From Dictyobacter aurantiacus (GTDB taxonomy: Bacteria > Chloroflexota > Ktedonobacteria > Ktedonobacterales > Ktedonobacteraceae), in contig NZ_BIFQ01000001.1 in the NCBI RefSeq assembly GCF_003967515.1, positions 682,001 to 746,000 on the forward strand: a stretch of 64,000 bases of DNA. Direction: 5' to 3'. The notes beneath the pieces were generated by a model. That model ran no database searches and had not been told where the DNA came from. It saw only the letters and a program-made list of their open reading frames with translations. The position numbers and the translations under genes were made by a program. Of this stretch, positions 26,178-34,784 are shown piece by piece; within the stretch, counting starts at the first letter, position 1; each line of letters begins with the position of its first letter.

Positions 26178-26278
26178 ATATATTTCACCCTCCTTTTTCA
26201 GGATAAACAATATTATTAGTTAATTTCATTCGTGTTTGCAGTTGACCGTTGTAATACGCGATGTATTGAGTCAAAGTT

Positions 26279-28084
26279 TCACAGCAGATTGCGCTCCATC
26301 CACCTCTCCAGATCAGCTTGTCGCTCGCCCATAGCGAACAACGCCGCTACAGGAGGAGCTGATGGGACCAGGGATCCCGAACTTCCCCCGCTGGGACTGA
26401 CCTGCCAGCTCCCATATCCCCCATTGGCATTGTTACATTGATTATTCTGATAGCTACAGTACGTACCGCTAATAGAGCCATCGCTCTGGATCTGGCCCTG
26501 GAAAAAGAGGGGCAGATGCCCGGCATAGCTTGGCACCAGAAACTGGATCTGTTTATTGCTACTCACCTGACCGGTAAAGTCGCCATCACCCTGCAAGCCT
26601 GCTCCCAGCGTCAAATGGCCATTGATGGTCCCCTGCTGCTGCCTCATGCTGGTGAGCGACATGGTTGAATCTACGGCGGCCGGTGTATTATGGATGGTGC
26701 CAGTGTAGGCAGAAGCAATGGTTGGGAAACCAGCAGGCGGCGGCGCGGGTGTGCTGGTCGGTACCGGCGCTTTCGTGGGTTCCGGAACTGGCGCTTTCGT
26801 CGGCTTTGGCGTCGGCGTCTTCGTTGGCTTTGGCGTCGCTGTACTGGTCGGTGTTGGTGCTACCGTCTTTTGAGCTATTGGGGTAGATCGAGTCGTGGCT
26901 GGAGGGAAAAGTCCCGCCATGGGCAGCATATGGTACCAGGACAGCGCAGCTGTTCCACCTCCCACCAGCAGAAGCAACGCAACAAGCAAGACGATCAGTC
27001 CCGTTTTGCGTCGTCGCCGCGGCGGGGGCAACGTTTGAGGATCTCCACCAGGTTCCGCAGGTCCACCGGTTACGGGAAAATCCTCGGTTTCGACAAAATC
27101 GTTACGCCTGTCGGAATCGGATATGGTAGAAACCGCAGATGAATGTTCTATCCTGCCATTAGCAGGCAAGAGGGCCGCTGCCAGCGCCGGTTGCGCCTCT
27201 TCCTGTACCGGTAACGAGCTGGTTCGCTGTTTTGCACGTTCTTCTGGACTCTGCATAGCGGCCTCTAACGCCTGCCAGAACTCATCCACGGTAGCGAAAC
27301 GATCATTACTATTGACCACCAGCGAGCGATGAATGGCCGCGGCAAAATCGGCTGGCATTTCCGGGACCAGGTCACTGATCGGAACCAGGGGATCGTCACG
27401 ATTCACACTCAGGCGTGTGATACGGTAGAGCGCATCAATCGGGATGGTCCCTGATAAGAGGGTATAGAGGGTAGCGCCAAAGCCATAGATGTCGGTTCGG
27501 ATCTCCGTTCCACTCACATACTGTTCAGGAGCGCCATAGCCAGGAGAACAATGCCGGATCGCGGTTGTTGTGGCATCCTGATCGTATTCCTTGGCGATAC
27601 CAAAATCGACAAGGACAGCATTTTCGCCAGAAGTTGGGATAATAATATTGGATGGCTTGATATCCCGATGAATAATGGGAGGATGCTGTGCATGCAGGTA
27701 AGAGATAGCCGAAGCAATTGGCGCCATCATCTCCATCACCTGGTGTATCTCGAAACGTTTACCAGGCTGTTCGGAACGCAGTTGCTCCAGATTCGGGCCG
27801 GCAACATAATCCATCAAAATACAGATGCGGTCATGCTTCGGCTCTTCAAAAACACGGTAGACACGAGGCAGGGCAGGATGATCCAGGCGACGGAGAACTT
27901 CCCCTTCAAACAGGAAGCTCTCCTTCTGACGCCGCTCCAGACTTTCTACCTCTTTAAGCGCAAAGACATTTCCATTGACTCGTCTATCCCTGACACGGTA
28001 TACCGCGCCAAATCCACCCTGCCCCAGTAGATCTTCAATAATATAGCGGTCCCGGACTATCTTGCCCTTTGGAAACTCTTGCAT
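26279..28084 (-). CDS. Transmembrane Ser/Thr kinase with extracellular beta domain
   Basis: 601 residues. Kinase domain about 10-280: LLGQGGFGAVYRV, ALKEV, IIHRDIKPSN, LVDFGIAKEYD. A disordered linker leads to one membrane helix at about 362-384 (preceded by RRRRK, so inside-out orientation). Outside comes a Pro-Thr-Lys stalk (KPTKTPTPKPTKAPVPEPTK) and a domain of about 110 residues rich in Gly, Ser and Gln with beta-strand periodicity (GTINGHLTLGAGL, GHLPLFFQGQIQSDGSISGTY) and two close cysteines (TYCSYQNNQC). The outer domain is likely the sensor; its ligand is unknown. GAGGTGAAGGG precedes the ATG. Confidence 0.9.
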   Translation of the reverse strand: MQEFPKGKIVRDRYIIEDLLGQGGFGAVYRVRDRRVNGNVFALKEVESLERRQKESFLFEGEVLRRLDHPALPRVYRVFEEPKHDRICILMDYVAGPNLEQLRSEQPGKRFEIHQVMEMMAPIASAISYLHAQHPPIIHRDIKPSNIIIPTSGENAVLVDFGIAKEYDQDATTTAIRHCSPGYGAPEQYVSGTEIRTDIYGFGATLYTLLSGTIPIDALYRITRLSVNRDDPLVPISDLVPEMPADFAAAIHRSLVVNSNDRFATVDEFWQALEAAMQSPEERAKQRTSSLPVQEEAQPALAAALLPANGRIEHSSAVSTISDSDRRNDFVETEDFPVTGGPAEPGGDPQTLPPPRRRRKTGLIVLLVALLLLVGGGTAALSWYHMLPMAGLFPPATTRSTPIAQKTVAPTPTSTATPKPTKTPTPKPTKAPVPEPTKAPVPTSTPAPPPAGFPTIASAYTGTIHNTPAAVDSTMSLTSMRQQQGTINGHLTLGAGLQGDGDFTGQVSSNKQIQFLVPSYAGHLPLFFQGQIQSDGSISGTYCSYQNNQCNNANGGYGSWQVSPSGGSSGSLVPSAPPVAALFAMGERQADLERWMERNLL

Positions 28085-28154
28085 CCCTTCACCTCAAGTT
28101 CTCCTTGTTTAGTACTTGTGACACTTTGTACACGAAGGGGCGCAAAAAGAAGTT

Positions 28155-29543
28155 CTAGCTTGGTTGCAATTCCCGCTCCACAGACTTCGCTTTTGTCACC
28201 ACTGGCTGCTGCTCGTGGGTTATTAAACGAGCATTACGCTGGAAAGTGACATATCCCCAGAATGACTGGAAAAGTACCAGAAAACGGTTGCGGAAACCAA
28301 TCAAAAAGAAAATGTGGGCCACGATCCAAAAGACCCAGGCCGGAAAACCGGTAAATTTTACCTTTCCCAGATCGGCAATGCCATAAGAACGTCCCACAGT
28401 TGCCAGATTGCCCCTATTATGATAACGGAACGGCTGACTATTTAGTTTACCTGCCACACGATCTTTAATGACGCTAGCAGCATATGTGCCACCCTGCATG
28501 GCGGCCGGGGCAATCCCTGGGACAGGCTTGCCATCCTGGGTTGCAGATGAGGTATCACCCACAATAAAGATATTGGGGTAACCGGGCAGGTTTAAATGGT
28601 CATCGACTTTAGCACGGCCCGCGCGATCTAACTCCGCCCCTAACCACTTACCAGCCGGAGAAGCAGAAACGCCCGCAGTCCAGATCACTGTGCCAGCTTC
28701 AATCTGCTGGCCCCCGATTACCACCCCGTGCTCGTTTACCTCCTGCACGGGAGAACCGGTACGGACTTCGACACCCAGATTATGCAAACCGTCCTGTGCC
28801 TTTTTAGCCAGGTGCTCATCGAAAGCCGGCATAATACGCGGTAAAGCCTCGACCAGAATAATGCGAGCCGATTTAGGGTCAATATTGCGGAAATCTGATG
28901 CCAGGGCGACATGGGCCAGTTCAGCTATCGCGCCAGACATCTCAACACCGGTAGGACCCGCGCCGATCAGAATAAAGGTGAGCAGCGCACGCTGGCGATC
29001 GGGATCGGTCTCCTGCTCGGCCTCTTCAAAAGCCAGCAGAATCTTGTGCCGCAGTGCCGTGGCATCGGCTATCGACTTCAAGCCAGGCGCGAAAGGTGCC
29101 CACTGATCATTACCAAAGTAACTGTGGCTGGCGCCCGTAGCCACAATCAGATAGTCATATGGGATCGCACGATCGGCGGTCAATACCACTTGCTGCTCGC
29201 GATCAATCCCGGTCACTTCAGCCAGCACAACCTTCGTATTTTTTTGCCGACGCAAAATGTGCCGAATAGGAGCCGAGATATCGGCTGGCGACAATACAGC
29301 CGTAGCCACCTGATATAATAAAGGTTGGAAGAGATGGTGATTATTGCGGTCGACCACAGTGATATCAACAGGTGCATCCTTTAGAGCCTTGGCAGCATTC
29401 AGACCGCCAAATCCAGCACCAACAATAACAACATGAGGTCGTTTTGCAGCACCATTAATAGTTGTCGAGCCACGTTGAGTGTGTAAAGCGTCCAAAGTGT
29501 GTCTCTTCTTCCTAAGCTCATCCAAGAGATAATAGTTCTTCAC
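28155..29543 (-). CDS. Type II NADH dehydrogenase (NDH-2)
   Basis: 462 residues. Two Rossmann motifs are clear: VVIVGAGFGGLNAAKAL (FAD) near 35-51 and LIGAGPTGVEMSGAIAELA (NADH) near 190. FIVGDTSSA contacts FAD and GIAPAAMQGG is the quinone-side motif of NDH-2 enzymes. The C-terminal region (PAWVFWIVAHIFFLIGFRNR) is amphipathic/hydrophobic and would hold the protein to the membrane. The enzyme oxidises NADH and reduces quinone without proton pumping. The first 33 residues (MKNYYLLDELRKKRHTLDAL) precede the usual family start. It is transcribed away from clpP. Confidence 0.93.
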   Translation of the reverse strand: MKNYYLLDELRKKRHTLDALHTQRGSTTINGAAKRPHVVIVGAGFGGLNAAKALKDAPVDITVVDRNNHHLFQPLLYQVATAVLSPADISAPIRHILRRQKNTKVVLAEVTGIDREQQVVLTADRAIPYDYLIVATGASHSYFGNDQWAPFAPGLKSIADATALRHKILLAFEEAEQETDPDRQRALLTFILIGAGPTGVEMSGAIAELAHVALASDFRNIDPKSARIILVEALPRIMPAFDEHLAKKAQDGLHNLGVEVRTGSPVQEVNEHGVVIGGQQIEAGTVIWTAGVSASPAGKWLGAELDRAGRAKVDDHLNLPGYPNIFIVGDTSSATQDGKPVPGIAPAAMQGGTYAASVIKDRVAGKLNSQPFRYHNRGNLATVGRSYGIADLGKVKFTGFPAWVFWIVAHIFFLIGFRNRFLVLFQSFWGYVTFQRNARLITHEQQPVVTKAKSVERELQPS

Positions 29544-29889
29544 TGAACAGTTCGATTAATTTACTCTAATGAATTGATAAATATATACCAGTCTATGAAA
29601 AGCGTCACCAGTATACCTACCTATGCCCTCTAGCTTATCATGTTTTCTCTTTTTGCAAAACACCTTTCCCTATTTACCTATCTTTTTCGGGGAAACTCAA
29701 TAAAGATTGCTTCACTACTGTGTATGAATTATCCATAGCAGACAAACTTGGACAATTGCATTGAGATCTTGTATCATGGAGACATACAAGTCACCTGCTA
29801 AAAATGCTATCCGTGCTACCTGCCAGCAAAGAGGAGCGCGTTCTCCATCGGTACGATGGAAAAGAATATATCGTTATTCAGGAGCCAAT
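29544..29889. other. Divergent promoter region of NDH-2 and clpP
   Basis: About 346 nt without a gene. In-frame codons upstream of clpP could extend it to 29761, but the extension is Arg-rich and unlike ClpP. Besides the promoter at 29748 nothing is recognised; no CtsR-like or CIRCE operator was seen. Confidence 0.4.
29748..29777 (+). promoter_or_regulatory. Candidate clpP promoter
   Basis: TTGGAC at 29748-29753 and TATCAT at 29772-29777 with an 18-nt spacer. The start would lie near 29784, giving a leader of about 105 nt. Confidence 0.4.
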
Positions 29890-30537
29890 ATGAGCAAATT
29901 CAATCCACGTGATCCAAAGTGGATCAAAGAATCTCGCGATTTTCTGGAGCCAAGGGGGATCATTCCTTATGTGGTGGAAACAACGCCGCGCGGCATTATC
30001 AGCCATGATCTCTTCTCCCGGCTGCTCCAGGACCGCATCATCTTCGTAGGTACACAGATCGATGATATGGTTGCTAATAGCGTTGTGGGCCAGTTACTGT
30101 ATTTGCAGAACGAAGATGCCACCAAAGACATCAGCATGTATATCAATAGCCCAGGTGGCGTCATTTATGCTGGTCTGGCCATCTATGACACCATGCAATC
30201 GTTGAAAGCTGATGTCTCAACGGTATGTATGGGGATGGCAATGAGTATGGGAGCGGTACTACTGGCTGTCGGCGCCCATGGCAAACGCTTTGCGCTCCCC
30301 AATTCAACTATCCTGATTCACCAGCCACTGGGCGGTGCCGAAGGGCAGGCCTCTGACATCGAGATCACGGCACGCGAGATCATTCGCCTGCGCCAGAGTC
30401 TGCTGGGCATCCTTTCCAAGCACACCGGCCAGCCAATTGAACGCATTCAAAAAGATGCCGACCGTAACTACTACCTTTCCGCACCCCAGGCTGTGGAATA
30501 TGGCATCATCGACGAGGTACTCACCAAAGGAGAGTAG
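29890..30537 (+). CDS. clpP: ClpP-family serine protease with Asn in place of the catalytic Asp
   Basis: 215 residues. ClpP forms the proteolytic chamber that works with Clp ATPases. The nucleophile S119 ([10 protein letters not shown]) and H144 (ILIHQPLGG) are in place. The third triad position, Asp in E. coli (ERDRFLSAPEA), is N193 here ([12 protein letters not shown]). Listeria ClpP1 has the same change and depends on a partner ClpP2, so this subunit may need a partner or be weakly active alone. The ATG at 29890 follows AGGAG by 5-6 nt. The gene is monocistronic with a strong terminator; no clpX or second clpP is in the window. Confidence 0.95.
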   Translation: MSKFNPRDPKWIKESRDFLEPRGIIPYVVETTPRGIISHDLFSRLLQDRIIFVGTQIDDMVANSVVGQLLYLQNEDATKDISMYINSPGGVIYAGLAIYDTMQSLKADVSTVCMGMAMSMGAVLLAVGAHGKRFALPNSTILIHQPLGGAEGQASDIEITAREIIRLRQSLLGILSKHTGQPIERIQKDADRNYYLSAPQAVEYGIIDEVLTKGE

Positions 30538-30563
30538 CCGTTCTACACACAAATACCCAAACA

Positions 30564-30596
30564 GGGAGCCAGCGAACAACGTGTTCGCTGGCTCCC
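30564..30596 (+). terminator. clpP terminator
   Basis: 15-bp perfect arms at 30564-30578 and 30582-30596 (GGGAGCCAGCGAACA and complement) with a 3-nt loop, 27 nt after the stop codon, followed by TTTG. Confidence 0.8.
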
Positions 30597-30660
30597 TTTG
30601 GGTTGCTTATACGCCTAACTATAAGCATTGCTCATTGCTGGCTCCGTATCAAAACCCTGA

Positions 30661-30972
30661 CTAGTGGCTAGAGCTGTGGTGTCCATGATGGTGCGTGCTG
30701 TGAGCATGGTGTCCACTGCTACCGGGCATCGGAGATGCAGAGATCAAAGCGCCACTAACAATGTGATGAGCCGAGGTGTGATGGTGGGTTGAACTGTGCG
30801 TGGTACCGTGATGGGAGCCATGAGTGGATGATGTGCTATGGTGGTGTCCGCTACCACCAGGCATTGGAGCTGCATGGATTGCTACCTGGGCAGGAACAAA
30901 AGCCAGACATCCACCAAGGGCTGCTCCAGCGGCGACCAAAGCCAATTTACGTGTAATATCATGCATAGACAT
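30661..30972 (-). CDS. Exported His/Ser-rich small protein, possible metal binder
   Basis: 103 residues. A signal peptide (KLALVAAGAALGGCLAFVPA) covers about 8-34; the cysteine in GGCLAF may form part of a lipoprotein-like site but is not a clear lipobox. The mature part is low complexity: His-Ser-Thr-Gly runs (GHHHSTSSTHGSHHGTTHSS, HHAHSTHHHGHHSSSH) with a duplicated SPMPGSSGHH/APMPGGSGHH unit flanking them. Such His density suggests binding of Zn, Ni or Cu, which is inference. GGAGG is about 10 nt before the ATG. It stands alone, converging with clpP. Confidence 0.7.
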   Translation of the reverse strand: MSMHDITRKLALVAAGAALGGCLAFVPAQVAIHAAPMPGGSGHHHSTSSTHGSHHGTTHSSTHHHTSAHHIVSGALISASPMPGSSGHHAHSTHHHGHHSSSH

Positions 30973-31153
30973 CTAAAGGAAACCTCCATCAAACAAATCG
31001 TTTACTATAGGTAAGATTTTGTCGGACCGAGAATGTACGTACAATGTAGAAACCATACGGCGGCCCTAAAAACCATTTCCATTACATGCCATGCATGTTT
31101 TGGAAATCTAGTATTATTTATCGGTAAGGCTGATCTATTCAATAGAGGAAACA

Positions 31154-31214
31154 AGAGGGGAGAGACAACGGCGGCGGCGTGTCAGGTACGCCGCCGCCGT
31201 TGTACCTCCCCTCT
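31154..31214 (-). terminator. 27-bp hairpin at the end of the GH13 gene
   Basis: Arms starting AGAGGGGAG and ending CTCCCCTCT pair over about 27 positions with one or two mismatches around a CAGG-containing loop; the inner part is ACGGCGGCGGCGT. It lies 24 nt beyond the stop of the GH13 gene. Confidence 0.75.
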
Positions 31215-31237
31215 CTTCAGGCCTGCAACAGGGTTAA

Positions 31238-33109
31238 CTATTCTTTAATGAAGACAAAACCATAGTGACCGGGTACTTCCACCTCGAACATCTGGTTCTC
31301 TTCAGAGACCTCGATCTCATAGGGCTCGACACGCTTCTGGTGATCGATCATCTCGCGATAGGTGCCTGTACAGGGGAACGGCACACCTATCGTCTGGGGC
31401 TCGTCCGAGAAGTTGAGGAAGACAAGCGCGACCTGGCCGTTTTCACTATGGTGACGTCGATAGGCCACGATTTTGTCTTCAATGCGCGATTCAGCGCTAT
31501 AATAGAAGGACTCTCGACTACGTAGCGCGGCATAGTTGCGGCGCAGCGAACCCAGCGTGCGGTAGAGCTGCACCAGAGGGATTCCATATTCATCATAGAA
31601 GTATTCCCAGCTGACGTTGCGCTGATAGCAGACACGCGCCCGGCCTTTAGTTGGCAGGACATAATTTTGCGCGAACTCCTGACCCTGCCAGAGCATTGGT
31701 GTGCCCTCACAGGTATATAGCGCAATAGCAAAGGGCTGCAGCTTATAGAACTGGCTGCGGTCCCCGAATGGCACATCATCGGGAAGAATGGCAACGTGTG
31801 AAATCAACTGACTGTTATCATGGTTCTCCAGGTACTGAAACGGCATCACAGGCATATCAACTGGCTGCCCTTCTATGTCCTGCACAGTCTTGGTGTAAGG
31901 GTAGCCGGTATAGTTCTGATCCAACACAACATGATGGACAAAATGTTCATCCACCGTCCCGGTCTCCGCCATGCCTTCCGCCATACAACGCAGGCTATCC
32001 TGCCAGGTGCTGGTCGAGAAAGTATCCTTGAGAATCTCCTGTGGCCGATTTTGGGCCTCGGTACACTGGATCAGGCGGCTATATTCACCCGCACTACCGG
32101 TAGGAGTAAAGCGTGGGATCTTGAGCGACTCATTATAGGTATTGTAAGCGATGTGCGCGTATTGAATGCCCATCGGGCCATCGTAGAGGTCCGTCACCTC
32201 GTCATAGCGGAAGCCATCAACATGGTACTCATGCAGCCAGTGACAATTGGCGGTCTGAATATATTCACGGGCAAAATCTTTCGAGAAATCGATCTCGGGA
32301 CCAAAGGGGCCATCGCCGCCAATCATGGGGCTCTCCAGCCCTGTATCCTTATAAATAAGGTTATAGGGGAAGCTGGCGTCCACATGCTGGTAAACAACGT
32401 CCAGAATCACGGCGATTCCCTCGTTGTGGCAGGCATTGACCAGCTGCTTCAGTCCCTGGATACCACCCCAGCGCTCATATGGAGCGAAGTAGTGCAGCGG
32501 CTCATATCCCCAGTTGAAGTTTAGCTTCAAACTGGTAATCGGCATCAACTCCAGGCAGTTCACTCCCAGGCTCTTCAGGTATGGGATACGCTCAATGACG
32601 CCCGCGAAGTTGCTATTAAACTCTTCCACGTTCAGCTCATAGACCACCAGGTCGGCCAGTTCAGGTGTCTTCCAATCCTGATCGGTCCATTCAAATGGTG
32701 GAAAGCTCTCTGGCGTCACAACTGAAGATAGCAGGCCGATATCGGTTGCCAGGGCGAAAGGATCAGTGAACCAGCGCGTCACAACGCGCTTCTCCTCACT
32801 ATCAGGCTCTTTTTGCAGCAGCTGATAACGGTAGAGGTACGTGCCGGAGAGACCAAAATGGGTTCCCTCCTCTAATGAAAGATGCACATCTACATGCCAG
32901 AGATCGTTGGCCGCCCCCTCCTGGTAGTGAAGGGAAAAGTCGCGCGGCAGAATATTCTCATAAAAGTGATCCGCTTTATGCAATACCTGTACATGCACTT
33001 CATAGCCATCCTGTGCAGTGATACCAGGTAGATAAATGCCAAAAGTGATATCCACCCCATCTTGATTGGCCGGCCTGGCATAGGCGCCAACTTCACGCAA
33101 ATTGATCAT
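31238..33109 (-). CDS. Glycoside hydrolase family 13 alpha-amylase-like enzyme
   Basis: 623 residues. An N-terminal beta domain of about 110 residues (CBM48-like, as in branching and trehalohydrolase enzymes) precedes the TIM barrel: LVVYELNVEEF, LGVNCLELMPI, VILDVVYQHVD (region I), VDGFRYDEV (region II, nucleophile Asp near 302), CTEAQ (acid/base Glu near 349) and LENHDNSQL (region IV Asp near 430). A C-terminal beta domain ends the protein. No signal peptide, so it acts on cytosolic alpha-glucan. Branching enzyme or related transferase/hydrolase cannot be separated by eye. GAGGAG precedes the ATG. Confidence 0.88.
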   Translation of the reverse strand: MINLREVGAYARPANQDGVDITFGIYLPGITAQDGYEVHVQVLHKADHFYENILPRDFSLHYQEGAANDLWHVDVHLSLEEGTHFGLSGTYLYRYQLLQKEPDSEEKRVVTRWFTDPFALATDIGLLSSVVTPESFPPFEWTDQDWKTPELADLVVYELNVEEFNSNFAGVIERIPYLKSLGVNCLELMPITSLKLNFNWGYEPLHYFAPYERWGGIQGLKQLVNACHNEGIAVILDVVYQHVDASFPYNLIYKDTGLESPMIGGDGPFGPEIDFSKDFAREYIQTANCHWLHEYHVDGFRYDEVTDLYDGPMGIQYAHIAYNTYNESLKIPRFTPTGSAGEYSRLIQCTEAQNRPQEILKDTFSTSTWQDSLRCMAEGMAETGTVDEHFVHHVVLDQNYTGYPYTKTVQDIEGQPVDMPVMPFQYLENHDNSQLISHVAILPDDVPFGDRSQFYKLQPFAIALYTCEGTPMLWQGQEFAQNYVLPTKGRARVCYQRNVSWEYFYDEYGIPLVQLYRTLGSLRRNYAALRSRESFYYSAESRIEDKIVAYRRHHSENGQVALVFLNFSDEPQTIGVPFPCTGTYREMIDHQKRVEPYEIEVSEENQMFEVEVPGHYGFVFIKE

Positions 33110-33436
33110 GGATGCTCCTCAATTAAGATCTTCTGTATCATAGGGGATTGATAATGCTCCTGGTGGGAATCGCTCAGTCCTCCACGTATCGCCCCCGGGT
33201 AAAACCCCAACCATATCTAGCACGTAGCAGAGCTTTTACAGGTTTCAAACCGCCCCTCTACCATACCTAAACTCATCACGATGTTCGTATTTCTTGAAAC
33301 ATAATGTCAGCATCATTTGATATCGATGATGCTTTTTGCTACTACGTTATATAACAGGGGCTCGCAAGCGCCTCCGTACGGGCGGCCGCACCACAGGTGC
33401 GAAAAACCATGCAGGCCACCAGCCATAATCTTGGGA

Positions 33437-33464
33437 GTCAGGCAGCTCTAAAAGCCTGCCTGAC
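33437..33464. terminator. Hairpin GTCAGGCAG/CTGCCTGAC
   Basis: 9-bp perfect arms at 33437-33445 and 33456-33464 with further AGCTC-type pairing inside; TTTC follows. It could terminate transcripts on the plus strand, but no gene ends just before it. Confidence 0.45.
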
Positions 33465-33501
33465 TTTCATAATCATAGCCTATAGCATGCTTGAGCTTTC
33501 G

Positions 33502-33606
33502 CACCTACGGTGTTCAAGGTTCATATATGTGTTGGTGCGTCCGCGCACGCGGACGCCTGTGCGGGGGTGCTGACGTGCCCCTATATGACGAGAGTCAGGC
33601 GCTATT
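33502..33606 (+). repeat. Dispersed intergenic repeat, copy 2
   Basis: The left block (CACCTACGGTGTTCAAGGTT, 33502-33521, then ATGTGTT) matches 35281-35301 at about 17 of 20 positions. The right block (GCGGACGC, GTGCGGGGG, TGACGAGAGTC, 33549-33596) matches the minus strand of 6167-6215. So this copy links the other two. Confidence 0.55.
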
Positions 33607-33677
33607 TAATAATAGGGTAAGATATGTAAGAAAATGTTGATATGACATACTGGTTCTAGATAAAGATAGGAAAGAGT

Positions 33678-34472
33678 ATGCAACCCAAACCCGACAATTT
33701 CGATCGCCAGTTCGCGAAATCGTTTCAAAATCAGCAGGTGGTGGATGCCTACCGCCATCGTGCACCATATCCACCAGAAACGTTCTCTATCCTGGCTGAT
33801 CTGATCACAGATGAGCCGCGCACAATGCTAGATGTGGGAGCCGGTTCGGGCGATATCGCCCGCCAGTGCGTTCACTTTGTGGAACGCGTGGACGCGGTCG
33901 ACTTCTCGCAAAACATGATTGAACGGGGGAAACAGTTGCCAGACGGCAACCACCCTCATCTGCACTGGATCTATGGCAAGATCGAAGAGGTCCCCCTTAG
34001 CCCACCCTATGCTTTGATCACCGCAGGCTCCAGCATTCACTGGACGGAGTGGGAAATAGCCTTCCCGCGCTTTCACGATCTCCTCACGCCACAGGGTATG
34101 CTGGCTCTGGTCCACCGCCGTACCCTGTCGATGCCCTGGAACGAGGAGCTCTCACAGTTGCAGGCTCGCTACGCTATCCATCGTGGGCATCGCTCAACCT
34201 ATGTGCGTAAAGAATTGGAGGAGCGCGGCCTGTTCCACATGATTGGTGAAACCGAGACCGCGCCAATCGATTTTCACCAGAGCATTGAGGACTTTATTGA
34301 AGGTCTGCACTCGCGCAGCAATTTTACGCATGAGCGCATGGGCCAGCAAGCGGCCGAGGAATTTGATCAAGAGGCCCGCTCCCTCCTCTTACGCTACCAT
34401 CCTCATAGCACGATCCCGCTCCAGGTCATCGGCACCGTAGCCTGGGGGCATCCACTCAAACCAGCCCGCTAA
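33678..34472 (+). CDS. Class I SAM-dependent methyltransferase
   Basis: 264 residues. Motif I MLDVGAGSGDIAR near 54-66 with the acidic residue DAVDFSQNM after it places it in the class I Rossmann-fold group; the loop ITAGSSIHWTEWE has the S-x-H-W signature of the trans-aconitate-methyltransferase-like/Methyltransf_11 branch. The C-terminal third (FHQSIEDFIEGLHSRSNF) would shape the substrate pocket. The substrate is unknown. GATAGGAAAGAG precedes the ATG. The gene stands alone. Confidence 0.85.
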   Translation: MQPKPDNFDRQFAKSFQNQQVVDAYRHRAPYPPETFSILADLITDEPRTMLDVGAGSGDIARQCVHFVERVDAVDFSQNMIERGKQLPDGNHPHLHWIYGKIEEVPLSPPYALITAGSSIHWTEWEIAFPRFHDLLTPQGMLALVHRRTLSMPWNEELSQLQARYAIHRGHRSTYVRKELEERGLFHMIGETETAPIDFHQSIEDFIEGLHSRSNFTHERMGQQAAEEFDQEARSLLLRYHPHSTIPLQVIGTVAWGHPLKPAR

Positions 34473-34546
34473 AACGAGAGCAAACGGGATTGCGCTGGTC
34501 TACATAGATCGGTGTGATCCCTCGGCTCAACCAACCAATCACAGTG

Positions 34547-34690
34547 CTAAAAGAAACTGGCAACGTACGGCCAGAAAAAATAGAGCAGGCAGAGCAGAAT
34601 AATCACAACAACTAGAAGGATAAGGCGGATAAAACGCGCCCTGGGATAGTTTTCCCGGGTATACGATGGACGTCGATGGCGCTCTTCCAT
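34547..34690 (-). CDS. 47-residue single-pass membrane protein
   Basis: A short ORF not covered by longer genes. It starts MEERHRRPSYTREN, with seven basic residues in the first 23, and continues with one strong hydrophobic helix (LILLVVVIILLCLLYFFW) to a short end PYVASFF. By the positive-inside rule the N-terminus is cytosolic. TAGGAG lies 12 nt before the ATG. No family recognised. The arrangement (basic head, one helix, no tail) is seen in small regulatory membrane proteins, but function is unknown. Confidence 0.6.
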   Translation of the reverse strand: MEERHRRPSYTRENYPRARFIRLILLVVVIILLCLLYFFWPYVASFF

Positions 34691-34784
34691 AAAATTCAAG
34701 CACTCCTACAATCTTTTTGAGATATGGACCACCAGGTAAAATCACTGATCCGTTGCTGACCGACCTTCCCCGTTAATACAATAG

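Larger units (their letters stand above)
33110..33677. other. 568-nt intergenic region with inverted repeats
   Basis: No credible ORF. GCACCACAGGTGCGAAA near 33391 is nearly the inverse of TTTCGCACCTACGGTG at 33498-33513. Between them is a GTCAGGCAG/CTGCCTGAC hairpin (33437-33464). A GCGTCCGC/GCGGACGC hairpin (33537-33556) and the dispersed repeat follow. The whole may be the remains of a small non-coding mobile element. Confidence 0.45.

Noticed and set aside
29761..29889. 43-residue N-terminal extension of ClpP
   Set aside because: The extension is Arg-rich and unlike ClpP, and AGGAG lies just before ATG 29890.
34539..34745. 68-codon ORF over the small membrane protein
   Set aside because: The alternative frame gives a much more protein-like product (basic head plus one helix) with a ribosome site.
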